A stretch of DNA of 51,538 nt. Source: Clostridia bacterium. Its GTDB lineage: Bacteria > Bacillota > Clostridia > Oscillospirales > CAG-272. The stretch is from contig JAFTQX010000034.1 in the NCBI GenBank assembly GCA_017462545.1, positions 1 through 51,538 on the forward strand, given 5' to 3'. This document shows, in pieces, positions 23,932-33,740 of this stretch. A program made the position numbers and the translations under genes. Each line of letters begins with the position of its first letter. Positions within the stretch are counted from its first letter, which is position 1. Below the pieces are notes generated by a model. The model was not told where the DNA came from. It made no database searches and worked only from the letters and a program-made list of their open reading frames with translations.

Positions 23932-23960
23932 TTGCTTTTTGTATGCAGGTATGGTATAAT
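23932..23960 (+). promoter_or_regulatory. Promoter of the 2028-aa surface protein gene
   Basis: TTGCTT, 17-bp spacer, TATAAT. It gives a leader of about 130 bases containing a 41-codon open frame (23973-24098) that overlaps the surface-protein start as ATGA but has no RBS. Confidence 0.72.
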
Positions 23961-24094
23961 TTATCATGTAATATGAAGACGCTTGACGAAGGAAAAAAGA
24001 TCGTGTCCGCAGGCTCTTTGCAGCTTGTGTGGTTGCCCGGAGGGGGCGCCTCGGATTTTCTTTTGTCAGCGAATGATGAGAGAGGATGTATAAG

Positions 24095-27000
24095 ATGAAA
24101 AAACAATGTAAGCGCTTTTTGTTTCCTGTTCTGCTGACCTTGGCGATGGTGCTTGTTGCCATCCCCTTTTTCGTGCAGGCGGCGGCTGTTGAGCCCTATC
24201 ACAGCACGCATGATACCCCTTGGGAAGCAACAAGCGGCATCATTTCCGGCGGTGAGGGCTGCAATTATTATTTAACGGGTGATTTGACCGCAACGGCAGA
24301 CATTGTTGTGGTGGGCAAGGTCAATTTGTGCTTGAATGGCCACACGTTGAATATGGGTGAAAGCAGTATCCGTCCCGGGGCGGGGGCTGAGATCAATATT
24401 TGTGATTGCTCTGCTGAGGGAAAAGGAACCATTATTTCGGACGAGATTGCCATTTACGCGGATTCCTATCATGGATATAATGGCGATGTGACTGTTTATA
24501 GCGGCAATATCACGGGCAGAACGGCCATTTCCAACAAAGGAACGGGTACTATTTCTGTTTTGGGAGGCTCTTTGCAGGGTGTTCAGTACGGCATTGATAA
24601 CATCACCGGCACTACGGTTGTTTCGGCCGGTACTGTATCGGCTGTGCGTGAGGCCGCTATTCAAAATACAGGCACCTTGATTGTAAACGGCGGTACGGTA
24701 CATAGTGAGAAGGGATTGGCCGTAAAGGTTATTAGCGGCGGCAGCTTTTCTCTTTCCGGTGCGCCCGCTGTCTATGGTGGTGTAGATGTGACCGGGCAAA
24801 CGATGGACGATATCGAGCTGCCTGTCTCTACGAAAATTGCGATTACTGCTCCGCTGACATACGGCAAGGAGAACAAGCTCTCCGTGTACGTTTCCAATGC
24901 GACCTATCCCTGCACCTTTACCTCCGGTTGGCAGGTGAATATGGGTGAGGCTGCCTTTGATGATTATTTTGAAGGATCTCGCTTATATGTTGACAAATAT
25001 AAGCTCCGTAAGGGGGCGGATGGCGAGCTGCAGTTTACCGAGCACATGCACTCTTGGACCTATGAGGTGCAAGACAATGTGCTGACAGCGCGCTGCACGC
25101 GCGAGGACGGCCTTGCATGCCCGCTTGTCGATTGCTTTGGCGGTACGTTGACCGTGAATGCGCCTGCCGATCTTGTATATAATATGCAGGAAAAAACGGC
25201 GACTATGGAAAACACGCTGATCGGCGGTGTGCCGGCGATCCTTTCCGAGATCACCTATGAAAAGAACAACGGTGAGGGGTGGGAATCTTCCTCCACGCCT
25301 GTGGCCGTTGGCGAGTATCGGGCGATTTTGACGATCGATGCGGGCTTGACAAGCGAGACCCGCGTCATGGTTGCCTTTGCGATTGCGTATTTGGATACCG
25401 CAGATACGGCCGAGATTTCTTGTGATGCAGGAAACGGCTTGGTTGGCGGTGTTACCTGGTATAAGGGGGATGTTACGCTGCAAGCGCCTGTCGGCTACAC
25501 CATCAGCGCGCTTGGCACAGAGTATGTCGATGCAATTACCGTGAGCGGCGATCGGGAAGGGGACTATCCCTATTACCTGAAGGACAGCGAGGGGTATATT
25601 GCCAAGAAGACGGTCTCGATCTGCATTGATACGCAGGGACCCCTGATCTCTTCTACCAGCACGGGTGTTCCCGGCACATCGACCTTTACCGTTGCTGTCA
25701 GCGCTACAGATCCTCGCGGCGTTGCGGAATACCGCATGACCTATTGGAAGAGCGCAACCCCGGCAAGTGTGACGACGATTTCCTCGCAAAACGGCTCGTT
25801 CTATCTGACGGGCTTGGATGTATACACCGCATACAGCTATAGCATTGTAGCGGTGGACAAGCTTGGCAATGTGTCGGAAGAAAAGATTGGTGATTTCCAG
25901 ACTGCCAAGCCGAGCATTGAGGGCGCGACGATTTTGATCGGCGGCAGTTATGTTTATAACGGAACGGAGATCCTTCCCGCCGATGTGACGGTCATGCTCG
26001 GTGGTCAGGTGATTGATGCCGGCCAGTACCTTGTGTCGGTGTATGATAATGTTCATGCCGGCACGGCTACCCTGATCGTGACCGCGAAGGAGGGCAGCAG
26101 CTATTCCGGCTCGGTCAGCACAAAATTTGAGATCGCTCCCTGCCCTTTGGCAGGCGCGAATGCCACCATTGATACGCCCTCGTTTTCCTACAACGGTATG
26201 GCGCAAGCTCCTACTCTGACTGTAACAGCAAACGGGGAAACGCTTGGTGAGGATGATTACACCATTCGCTATCTGCGCAACGGCATGGAAACGACCGATA
26301 TTACCTCGGCCGGTACGATTACCGTTTGCCTTGTCGGCAAAGGAAACTATACCGGTGAAAAGGAGATCGGCAATTATACCATTGCCCGCGTGGCATTGAT
26401 TATTCAAGCCAACATGCAGGCAGTTCGTCTTGGTGAGAGCATCGGCACGGGGCTTGATGCGGTTACCATAAACGGCTTGGTTGGTGGTGATGTGCTGGTA
26501 TCCATTACCATGGTACAGAGCACCCATCTGGTTCAATGCAGCAATGCTGTGCTGACCAATGCGGCAGGCGACGACGTTCTTTCCAACTATGTGATCGAAT
26601 ATCGAGCAGGTCTGTGCCATACGTTAGAATGGGATCCGACTCACGGCAAGCTTTGCTGCACCGACGAGGAATGCGATTATAAGCAGGGCGAGGCTGATGT
26701 CGATGCTCCCACAGGCACATTGACCGTAACCGATGGTAGCTATAGCACTACCGTAAACGGCTTTTACAGCAGCATTCCCGAGAACTGGTTTACAAACAAG
26801 GAGCTGATGGTGACCATCACGGCACAGGACGCTCTTTCCGGTCTGGCCAAGGTGGAGTACCTTTGGGGCTATGATGCCGCCGTGCAGACCGAACAGCAAT
26901 TGGCTGCCCGCACCGATTGGTTGACCTGCCCGTCGGAGGGCTTTGCGATCGCGGTGAAGGATGGCGCAAGAGTTGTGGTTTATGCCCGCCTGACCGATAA

Positions 27001-30000
27001 AGCAGGAAACGTGACCTATCTCTCGTTTGACCGTGGTGTCGTGTTTGATACCACACCGCCCGAGATCGGCGGTGTGGAAAGCGGAAAGACCTATTACGTC
27101 ACACAGCAGATTACGATTGCTGATCTTTTCAGCGGTATTCAGCTAAGCGATCTTGTCAATTGCGGTTGGGAGCTTACCTCTGTGAACGGCAAGCTTCATG
27201 CGGTGCTGACGCTGGCAGGCGATACCGACTGTGTTTATCAGTTCCGCCTGTCGGATATGGTGGGCAATGCAGCTGCAAACGGAGAGCTCTTTGTCATCAC
27301 GATGAAGCCTATTTCGGCACTCTCGCAGCCCATTGATCATCTTACCATCGACAATGTCACAGGTTATGATGCCAAAATCCTGCGCGAGGTGCGCGATGCC
27401 GTTGTCAGCGTAGATACGACATTCGCTACCGATGGTGAAAAGGCAGCCTTGAAGGCCATTCTTGATAAATGTGATATGTTGCTTGCCAAGGTGCAAAATG
27501 TGGAGGAGGTCATCAAGCACGCCTCCGATCTGTTGGCAGGCTACGATATTGATACCGTTACCTCGGCAGACCGCGCGGTCATTGCCCAGGTTGCTGATGA
27601 TCTTGTTGCGACAGAGGCGGGCAATGATTTGACCGACGAGCAACGGGAGGCGCTGATTCCCCTGCAGGAGAAGGCCGCGGCCTTGCTTGGAAGAATTGAT
27701 GAAACCGCTGCCGAGCTGACACGCATAAAGAACATAGCAAATGGGTACGATCCGGATACGGTTACGCTGGACGATAGAGCAGTCCTGAATGCGCTCTTGT
27801 CGGATATCGATGCCTTGTTGGTGGGTAAAAATCTGACCACCACCGAGCGCGCAGAGCTGATCGCCCTGCGCGGGGGCATCACCCTGATGCTCGATCAGCT
27901 GGTGGATGTTGCAGCCGAGATCGCGCGTTTGGCCGCTGCGCTTGCGCAATACCATGAGGATACCGTCAAATCGTCTGACAAAGCTGCGATTGATGAAATT
28001 CTCTTGGCCATTGACGAGCTGCTTGGTAGCCGCGGGGTGACCGAAGGGGAAAAAGCGGAACTGACCGCACTTCGCTCACAGGCGGTTGCTCTGTTGAATA
28101 AGATCGCCGCTGTTGCAGCCGAGATCGATCGTCTTACGCAAGCGACTGCTTCTTATGATATTGATACGGTCACCACACGGGAATATTCTCCCTTGCAGAA
28201 ACTGTCGCTGGATTTTTCAGAGATTCTTGATGGTCAAAACTTGACAGAGACAGAGCGGAATGCGCTGCTCACCTCGCGCAATGTGATCAGTGCTTGCCTT
28301 GTGCGGTTGGATAGTATAGAGGCAGAAAGAAAGCGGGTCAACGCGCTCTACGCAAGCTATGAAACGGCCAATCTGAAGGAATCGGATCGTGCAAGTATTC
28401 TACGCTTGATTGATTCGATTGATGTATTGCTCTCCTATACCAACCACACAGAGGAGGAGCGTGCCGCGTTGGAGGCACTTCGTGTGTCGACTGTGGCATT
28501 GCTGGATAAAATCGGTCAGACCGATGATGATAATGCGCTGCTTGATCAGCTGTATGCGTATAAGACCGAGAGCGTGAAATCCTCGGATAAGCAGGCGATT
28601 TCCGACATGTTGGCAGAGATCCATGCTCTGTGCGAGGATACCGGTCTGACTGATGAACAGCGCACCGATCTTGAAAACGGTGCAAAGTATGCCAATGCGT
28701 TGCTTAATAAAATTGCTGCTACGCTGGCAGAGCTGGATCGCGTGACAAAGGCTGTGGCGGGGTATGATGCCGCTACCGTTACCTCTGCCGATCGCGATGC
28801 CATTGCGTTGCTGATTGCTAACATGCAGACGCTTTTGAACGGCGACAATCTGACCGCAGACGAAAGAGGCGCGCTGAATGAATCGTTGCAAAATGCGAAT
28901 GCGTTGCTTGCCGAGATTGATCAGAACCTGACCGAGCTGGATCGCCTGCATACCGCTATTGGCGCGTATGATGTGGATACGGTGGCCTCTGCCGATCGTG
29001 CTGCCATTGAGCAGTTGATTGCTGATATCAATGCGTTGCTTGACGGTAGCAATCTGACGGATGACGAGCGTGCTACGCTGGCAGAGGATCTCGCTACGGC
29101 CAACGCGCTGCTTGCCGAGATTGAAAAGGATGAAAATGCCGGCTCGGAGGATCCCGAAAAGCCGGAAGACCCTGTTGATCCGATAGATCCGCTGGAGGAG
29201 CTTTCGCGTCTGCTTGCCGCTGTGAACGGCTATGATATTGAAACCGTCAAGTCCACCGATCGTGCGGATATTGAAACGCTGATTGCGGATATGGACAAGC
29301 TTGCCCAAAGTACCGGCTTGAGCGACACGGATCGTGCAAGTCTCGCCGAGGGAAGAGAAAAGGCAGATGCCCTGCTTGCTCGTATTGAGGCGGCAGCACA
29401 GGCACCGATCACCGAGAATACGCAGGCGGCAGCGGGCATCACCGCCGAAAACTTTGCGCTTGCCGATCGTCAAACGCTGAAGGCCGCCAAGGCGGATATT
29501 GAAAAGGCACTTGCCGATTATGATGGCAACTATACCGATGCTGAAAAGCAGGCGTTGCGCGACGAGATGGCGCGCCTGGATGCCGTGATGCACGCGATGG
29601 ATCGTGTAGAGGCGGTGCAGGAGGCTTTGGATTCGTTGCCCGAGGCAGAGAACTTTAACCGCAACGATATTACCGTCAAAGAGCTGATCGAAGCGATTGA
29701 GAAGGCGTATGCCCAGCTGACTGAGCGCGAATTGGAGCTGGTAGACAGAAGCCGCTTGGATGCAATTCTTGCTATCCTTGCCGATTACGATATCGTGGTT
29801 GGTAATGGCAACAGCTGGCAGAAGGGCTCGAATTTCTCGCTCTCCTTCCAGGCAAACGGCCCGTATGAGGAGTTTGTGGGTGTGAAGATCGATGGCGTCT
29901 TGCTTGATGCGTCGAATTATCTAGTCTTGAATCGCGATACCGCTGTCAACCTGCTGCCCGCCTATTTGGAAACCTTGGCGACAGGTGAGCACACGATCAC

Positions 30001-30181
30001 GATCCTGTATGTCGATGATGAAGCCGCAGGCACCTTCCGCATTACCGAAGCGGTTGCCGGTAATGAGGGGAACAACTACCTTTGGATCATCATTGTGATT
30101 ATTATTCTATGTCTTGCCGGCGGTGCTGTTGCTGTCTACTTCGTGATGAAGAAAGAACGCAAGCCCGGCAAGAAATCCTAA
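24095..30181 (+). CDS. Giant membrane-anchored surface protein with tandem helical repeats (2028 aa)
   Basis: ATG 24095 is preferred over 24086 because AGAGAGGA then has a normal eight-base spacing. Layout: signal peptide (about 1-28); a beta-helix-like region (about 30-240) with NYYLTGDLTATADIVV and short Gly-rich turns; Ig/MBG-like beta domains (about 245-780), including YTGEKEIGNYTIARV and SSYSGSVSTKFEIAP; another Ig-like pair (about 870-1080) with FDTTPPEIGG; nine 68-residue helical repeats (1149-1769) with the pattern YDxDTVxSxDRxxIxxLxxxIxxLL...NLTxxERxxL...ALLxxI; further diverged repeats; and a C-terminal beta domain. It ends in a membrane helix (LWIIIVIIILCLAGGAVAVYF) with a basic tail. 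There is no LPXTG. It is likely an adhesin or structural surface protein. Confidence 0.88.
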   Translation: MKKQCKRFLFPVLLTLAMVLVAIPFFVQAAAVEPYHSTHDTPWEATSGIISGGEGCNYYLTGDLTATADIVVVGKVNLCLNGHTLNMGESSIRPGAGAEINICDCSAEGKGTIISDEIAIYADSYHGYNGDVTVYSGNITGRTAISNKGTGTISVLGGSLQGVQYGIDNITGTTVVSAGTVSAVREAAIQNTGTLIVNGGTVHSEKGLAVKVISGGSFSLSGAPAVYGGVDVTGQTMDDIELPVSTKIAITAPLTYGKENKLSVYVSNATYPCTFTSGWQVNMGEAAFDDYFEGSRLYVDKYKLRKGADGELQFTEHMHSWTYEVQDNVLTARCTREDGLACPLVDCFGGTLTVNAPADLVYNMQEKTATMENTLIGGVPAILSEITYEKNNGEGWESSSTPVAVGEYRAILTIDAGLTSETRVMVAFAIAYLDTADTAEISCDAGNGLVGGVTWYKGDVTLQAPVGYTISALGTEYVDAITVSGDREGDYPYYLKDSEGYIAKKTVSICIDTQGPLISSTSTGVPGTSTFTVAVSATDPRGVAEYRMTYWKSATPASVTTISSQNGSFYLTGLDVYTAYSYSIVAVDKLGNVSEEKIGDFQTAKPSIEGATILIGGSYVYNGTEILPADVTVMLGGQVIDAGQYLVSVYDNVHAGTATLIVTAKEGSSYSGSVSTKFEIAPCPLAGANATIDTPSFSYNGMAQAPTLTVTANGETLGEDDYTIRYLRNGMETTDITSAGTITVCLVGKGNYTGEKEIGNYTIARVALIIQANMQAVRLGESIGTGLDAVTINGLVGGDVLVSITMVQSTHLVQCSNAVLTNAAGDDVLSNYVIEYRAGLCHTLEWDPTHGKLCCTDEECDYKQGEADVDAPTGTLTVTDGSYSTTVNGFYSSIPENWFTNKELMVTITAQDALSGLAKVEYLWGYDAAVQTEQQLAARTDWLTCPSEGFAIAVKDGARVVVYARLTDKAGNVTYLSFDRGVVFDTTPPEIGGVESGKTYYVTQQITIADLFSGIQLSDLVNCGWELTSVNGKLHAVLTLAGDTDCVYQFRLSDMVGNAAANGELFVITMKPISALSQPIDHLTIDNVTGYDAKILREVRDAVVSVDTTFATDGEKAALKAILDKCDMLLAKVQNVEEVIKHASDLLAGYDIDTVTSADRAVIAQVADDLVATEAGNDLTDEQREALIPLQEKAAALLGRIDETAAELTRIKNIANGYDPDTVTLDDRAVLNALLSDIDALLVGKNLTTTERAELIALRGGITLMLDQLVDVAAEIARLAAALAQYHEDTVKSSDKAAIDEILLAIDELLGSRGVTEGEKAELTALRSQAVALLNKIAAVAAEIDRLTQATASYDIDTVTTREYSPLQKLSLDFSEILDGQNLTETERNALLTSRNVISACLVRLDSIEAERKRVNALYASYETANLKESDRASILRLIDSIDVLLSYTNHTEEERAALEALRVSTVALLDKIGQTDDDNALLDQLYAYKTESVKSSDKQAISDMLAEIHALCEDTGLTDEQRTDLENGAKYANALLNKIAATLAELDRVTKAVAGYDAATVTSADRDAIALLIANMQTLLNGDNLTADERGALNESLQNANALLAEIDQNLTELDRLHTAIGAYDVDTVASADRAAIEQLIADINALLDGSNLTDDERATLAEDLATANALLAEIEKDENAGSEDPEKPEDPVDPIDPLEELSRLLAAVNGYDIETVKSTDRADIETLIADMDKLAQSTGLSDTDRASLAEGREKADALLARIEAAAQAPITENTQAAAGITAENFALADRQTLKAAKADIEKALADYDGNYTDAEKQALRDEMARLDAVMHAMDRVEAVQEALDSLPEAENFNRNDITVKELIEAIEKAYAQLTERELELVDRSRLDAILAILADYDIVVGNGNSWQKGSNFSLSFQANGPYEEFVGVKIDGVLLDASNYLVLNRDTAVNLLPAYLETLATGEHTITILYVDDEAAGTFRITEAVAGNEGNNYLWIIIVIIILCLAGGAVAVYFVMKKERKPGKKS
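27539..29401 (+). repeat. Nine tandem ~68-codon repeats inside the giant surface protein
   Basis: Units begin near Y[DEHK]xxTV at regular 68-residue steps, with the consensus SxDRxxIxxL...L...NLTxxER...ALLxxI. Unit 8 carries a 20-residue acidic, Pro-rich insert (SEDPEKPEDPVDPIDP). Repeats differ at many residues, so they are old, apart from units 7 and 8, which are noticeably closer to each other. Confidence 0.85.
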
Positions 30182-30244
30182 ACTTCTAGCGTGAGGTTGT
30201 CTCATTAAAATGCAGCATGCATATGCTTTTTTGCGCAGCAAAAA

Positions 30245-30268
30245 GGGCGAGAAATGCTTTTCTCGCCC
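30245..30268 (+). terminator. Terminator of the giant surface protein gene
   Basis: GGGCGAGAAA and TTTCTCGCCC, followed by GCATTTTT, about 65 bases after the stop. Confidence 0.82.
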
Positions 30269-30311
30269 GCATTTTTATGTGTAGCAGAGGCTCGGCGGAT
30301 TTTGAGCAGAA

Positions 30312-30369
30312 ATCTTCGTTTTACACCCGATAGCCGTATTGACATACGGCGAGGGTGGAAAACGGAGAT
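30312..30369. repeat. Imperfect 58-bp palindrome in the 339-bp intergenic gap
   Basis: Nested arms ATCTTCGTTTT/AAAACGGAGAT, CACCC/GGGTG and CCGTAT/ATACGG around a TGAC loop. There is no T run, so it is not a terminator. The rest of 30182-30520 holds the two terminators for the flanking convergent genes and no credible gene. It may be a REP- or MITE-like element. Confidence 0.5.
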
Positions 30370-30460
30370 AGTAAACAAAAAATAAATAAAAATGGAGAAA
30401 ACCGTAGGTTTTCTACCTTAGAACAATGTGAAAAGGATAGTTTCTTTGATAGCAAAAGAG

Positions 30461-30489
30461 AAAGAGGGAAGAAATTTTCTTCCCTCTTT
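30461..30489 (-). terminator. Terminator of thiI
   Basis: AAAGAGGGAAGAAA and its complement almost abutting. The minus-strand 3' side is followed by T-rich sequence (TTTGCTATC...), 30 bases after the thiI stop. It could also stop plus-strand transcripts (CTTTTTG). Confidence 0.7.
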
Positions 30490-30520
30490 TTGTTTACGGT
30501 TATGCCAAAATGCGACAGCT

Positions 30521-31714
30521 TCATCGTTCTTCCTTCAGTGTGCAGGTCTCGGTGTACATGGTGTTCCATGCTTCCTCGACCAACGCGTCAAAGTCTACCT
30601 TTGCCTGTTGGGCAAGTACCTTTTCCAGTACCGGGCGGGTTCGCGGGTGGCGGGGGGTAAATACCGTACAGCAATCCTCATAAGGCAAAATCGAGGTCTC
30701 AAAGGTGCCGATCTGTCGTGCGATCTGCACGATCTCTTCTTTATCCATACCAATACAGGGGCGGAAGACGGGAATGTTGACTACCTCATTGGTCACGTTC
30801 AGGGCCTCCATCGTTTGGCTGGCCACCTGCCCAAGGCTCTCGCCCGTGATCAGCGCGCCGCACTTGTAGGTGCGGGCACAGCGCTCTGCCAGTGTCATCA
30901 TAAAGCGGCGCAGCAGCAGGGTGAAGTAATCCTCCTCGCACTTGTCGCGCAGCTCCTCTTGAATGTGCGTCAGCGAAATGACGTGTACATGGATCTTGGT
31001 GCAATATTCACACAGCTCGCTTGCCAGCTGCATCACCTTTTCCTTCGCACGCTCACTCGTATAGGGGAAACTTTCAAAATGCAATGCCTCAATCTCGACG
31101 CCGCGCTTGGCCATCATGTAGCCGGCTACCGGGCTGTCAATACCACCCGAGAGCAGCAACAGCCCGCGCCCATTGGAGCGGATGGGCATACCGCCCGCGC
31201 CCTTCTCCTGGTCGGCATGAATATAGGCGGCCGTCTCGCGAATTTCTACACGAATGCGGCAATCCGGCTCGTGTAGGTCTACCTTCCATTTGGGATTAAC
31301 AGACAACAGCGCGCCGCCTACCTCACCCGCGATCTCAGGCGAGGGAAGGGGGAATTTTTTGTCTGCGCGCTTGGCATCCACACGGAAGGTGCGCTTGCCA
31401 ACCATCTGTGCAGGCAGGTATCCCTTTGCCACGCGCAGAATGTCCTCCATATTCTTTTCGGCCACCGCTGCCCGCGTAATACCCACAATGCCGAACACGC
31501 GCCGTGCCGAGGCCAGCATGCCGTCAAGATCGCAATCCTCCTCAAGCGGCTCAATGTACAGCGTGCTTTGCACATGGTAGATGTTAAACTTGCCGTGCCG
31601 ACGGGCACGCGCCTTCATCTCCTTGACGAGAAGGCTCTCAAAAAAAGAGAGGTTTGCCCCTTTTAAGACAAGCTCTCCGTATTTACACAAAATCACTTCG
31701 CGAAACTCACTCAT
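30521..31714 (-). CDS. thiI: tRNA 4-thiouridine synthase ThiI
   Basis: A 397-aa cytosolic enzyme that adenylates U8 of tRNA for sulfur transfer (s4U); in bacteria it may also serve thiazole synthesis. Layout: N-terminal ferredoxin-like and THUMP domains (about 1-165), then the PP-loop ATPase domain with LLLLSGGIDSPVAGYMM (about 185-201). VISLTHIQEELRDKCEEDYF and ALITGESLGQVASQTMEAL (about 288-306) are typical ThiI blocks. It ends without the rhodanese domain found in E. coli ThiI, as usual in Firmicutes. A partner cysteine desulfurase is not adjacent. It has a good promoter and RBS (GGAGGAAAG), and is transcribed alone. Confidence 0.95.
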   Translation of the reverse strand: MSEFREVILCKYGELVLKGANLSFFESLLVKEMKARARRHGKFNIYHVQSTLYIEPLEEDCDLDGMLASARRVFGIVGITRAAVAEKNMEDILRVAKGYLPAQMVGKRTFRVDAKRADKKFPLPSPEIAGEVGGALLSVNPKWKVDLHEPDCRIRVEIRETAAYIHADQEKGAGGMPIRSNGRGLLLLSGGIDSPVAGYMMAKRGVEIEALHFESFPYTSERAKEKVMQLASELCEYCTKIHVHVISLTHIQEELRDKCEEDYFTLLLRRFMMTLAERCARTYKCGALITGESLGQVASQTMEALNVTNEVVNIPVFRPCIGMDKEEIVQIARQIGTFETSILPYEDCCTVFTPRHPRTRPVLEKVLAQQAKVDFDALVEEAWNTMYTETCTLKEER

Positions 31715-31746
31715 GGTCTTTCCTCCAAGACGTTCTTATCACGTTT

Positions 31747-31775
31747 ATTGTATCACATTTTCTTGTGCTTTGCAA
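31747..31775 (-). promoter_or_regulatory. Promoter of thiI
   Basis: Minus strand TTGCAA, 17-bp spacer, TACAAT with an upstream TG. Confidence 0.65.
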
Positions 31776-31791
31776 TCATTTTTGCAAAACT

Positions 31792-31823
31792 ATTCCCCCG
31801 TTGCCGTGCGGCAACGGGGGAAT
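31792..31823 (-). terminator. Terminator of the sialidase-like/GH20 operon
   Basis: A 14-bp perfect stem (ATTCCCCCGTTGCC and its complement) with a GTGC loop, five bases beyond the GH20 stop. The minus-strand tail is T-rich (TAGTTTTG). Confidence 0.8.
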
Positions 31824-31828
31824 ATCGT

Positions 31829-33727
31829 TTATTCAATGGTGAACTCGGCAGCGTCCTTGATGTTTTCGTTTCCGTCGGCTTTGATGGCGCAGGGCGTACC
31901 GAAGTCAAAGGACTTGGTAAAGACAGGGAAATCTTCCTTAATCGCCAGATAGCGGAATCCCACGATCTGCTTTTCAGGGTGCGGGTTCTCATAGGTGCAG
32001 GCGTAATAATAGGTATCACCGTGCTTTTCGGGCATGGTGGTGTAGCTCACCTCGCGGAAGGCGTTGCTGTTCATTGCGTTTTCAATATTGCCGCAGGTGA
32101 TATTGGTGCCGTAGCGCACGGGCAGATAGGCAATCGTGCCATCGGCATAGGTCAACTCATAGCGGCCGATATTGTATTCCTCGTCCTCAATAAACACGCC
32201 GTCATAGAAGGTCTTGTAGGGCATACGGCCTGTGGTGGTGTGTACCACCGTCAGCGGGTGCTTGATCTTGTTGCGATACAGACGGTTGCACTCAAGAAGA
32301 GAAAGGGTGACGTATTTTTCCTTTTTCTTATCGGTAAAATCAGGGCACCAGAAGGCATAGGCAGCAGAAACAAGCGAGAGATACTGCAGGTTGCGCTGCA
32401 TATACTCCTCATGGAAGGAGCCCCAGTTGGAGACATATCCGCCGCGTGCACCCCAGCGGATACGCTTTTGCCAGTTGGGGAAGGAGAGGGCAACAAAATT
32501 GCCGTATACCATATCATACCCGCGGTCATGGTACACCTTGTCGTGATGATCGCCAAAGCGCCAGTACCAATGGAGGTAATGTACCCCCTCCGGCAGCTTG
32601 TCGCGGCAGGGCCACAGGGCGGGCACCGTGCAAATGCCGCCGTTCATCGGTCGGCTCCAACCCGCGCCGCCGCAGGCGCAGCCGTTTTCCTCAACGGCAT
32701 CCAGCAGCTTTTCGCCCCACATCCAGGTCTCAATGCCGTGTGCGTCGAGGAACTCTTTGTTTTTCTTGATGTCATCTACGTACAGTTGAACGGGATCCTG
32801 TCCCTTGCAACGCTCGCACAGGCCAATCGAGTACATTTCGTCATGCCCGATGTTGATCTTTTTCGGCGCAAAGACTTCAATGGCCTCCTCCAGCAGATCA
32901 AAGACCAGCGGATAGGTATCCGGGTGGTTGGGGCAATAGGTGTCCGGGTAGTCGTCGTTATGCCGCTCGGCCAGCTCGGGGTGGGCAAGGCAAATGTAGT
33001 CAGAGTGGCTCATGGTCGGGCATTCTGGCACGACCTCTAACCCGCGGGAAACGCAATAGTCGCGCAGGGCACGGCATTCCTCCTGCGTTAGCACGCCGCC
33101 GTCACCGTTGTCGCAATGGATCGAGTTCTTGGCCCACGGATAGGTGCGTTGTTGAATTTCGGTGGCACGACCATGCTTGCTGTGTACCTCGTGGCAGAAC
33201 TTCAGCCACGCCTCATTGATCTCCGGGTGACGCTTGTATTCCATCGCGCCGCCGATCTCCAAAATGATGGCGTTGTACTTGTAGTAGGCAAGCAGGTCTA
33301 CCATCGCCTGGAAGGTGGGAATATTCTCACGCCCCGGCAAAAAGACACGATAGCCGCGCACGTCGCAGACCGGGCGGTCATACAGCACACCTGCCTTTAG
33401 ATCGCCGCATTCCTGCAGCTGTAGCAGCGTGACCGTGGCATAGAGCAGGCCCTGCTCGCTCTCGGCGTATAGGTCGACAGCTGTTTCACCGATGACCAAC
33501 GCAAAGGCCTCATCGTGCTTTTGATACGCCTTACCAACCGCAGCGGCCAGCTTGGCCGGCATGCCGATGTGGTAGCGTAGCGTGGTAATGCTACCGCCCT
33601 TGCACGAGGCAAGCGTGGTATGAATAAACTCTTCAAATTTGGCAGGGCAACCGGTCATTTTCAAATCGTTTGCCAAAGAAAGCGTGGTCTTTCCCTCTTT
33701 CTTGTAAAAGCGCGGCTTAAAAAACAT
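31829..33727 (-). CDS. Glycoside hydrolase family 20-like protein (632 aa)
   Basis: Expected to be an exo-beta-N-acetylhexosaminidase-type enzyme. The N-terminal part (about 1-115) resembles the non-catalytic alpha/beta domain of GH20. The catalytic barrel begins at DVRGYRVFLPGRENIP (about 120-135), and KINIGHDEMYSIGLCERC (about 292-309) contains the Asp-Glu pair used in substrate-assisted catalysis. Other barrel strands are RGLEVVPECPTMSH and IETWMWGEKLLD. There is no signal peptide, so the enzyme probably works on imported oligosaccharides. It follows the sialidase-like gene by 13 bases behind a perfect AAAGGAGG. Its Trp- and His-rich late barrel (YLHWYWRFGDHHDKV) suggests a sugar-binding cleft. 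The exact linkage is unknown. Confidence 0.85.
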   Translation of the reverse strand: MFFKPRFYKKEGKTTLSLANDLKMTGCPAKFEEFIHTTLASCKGGSITTLRYHIGMPAKLAAAVGKAYQKHDEAFALVIGETAVDLYAESEQGLLYATVTLLQLQECGDLKAGVLYDRPVCDVRGYRVFLPGRENIPTFQAMVDLLAYYKYNAIILEIGGAMEYKRHPEINEAWLKFCHEVHSKHGRATEIQQRTYPWAKNSIHCDNGDGGVLTQEECRALRDYCVSRGLEVVPECPTMSHSDYICLAHPELAERHNDDYPDTYCPNHPDTYPLVFDLLEEAIEVFAPKKINIGHDEMYSIGLCERCKGQDPVQLYVDDIKKNKEFLDAHGIETWMWGEKLLDAVEENGCACGGAGWSRPMNGGICTVPALWPCRDKLPEGVHYLHWYWRFGDHHDKVYHDRGYDMVYGNFVALSFPNWQKRIRWGARGGYVSNWGSFHEEYMQRNLQYLSLVSAAYAFWCPDFTDKKKEKYVTLSLLECNRLYRNKIKHPLTVVHTTTGRMPYKTFYDGVFIEDEEYNIGRYELTYADGTIAYLPVRYGTNITCGNIENAMNSNAFREVSYTTMPEKHGDTYYYACTYENPHPEKQIVGFRYLAIKEDFPVFTKSFDFGTPCAIKADGNENIKDAAEFTIE

Positions 33728-33740
33728 GAGAGTTCCTCCT

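Noticed and set aside
23961-24094. c-di-GMP or other known riboswitch in the surface-protein leader
   Set aside because: I could not find the conserved core of any riboswitch class I know; only weak GC-rich pairing near 24030-24050.
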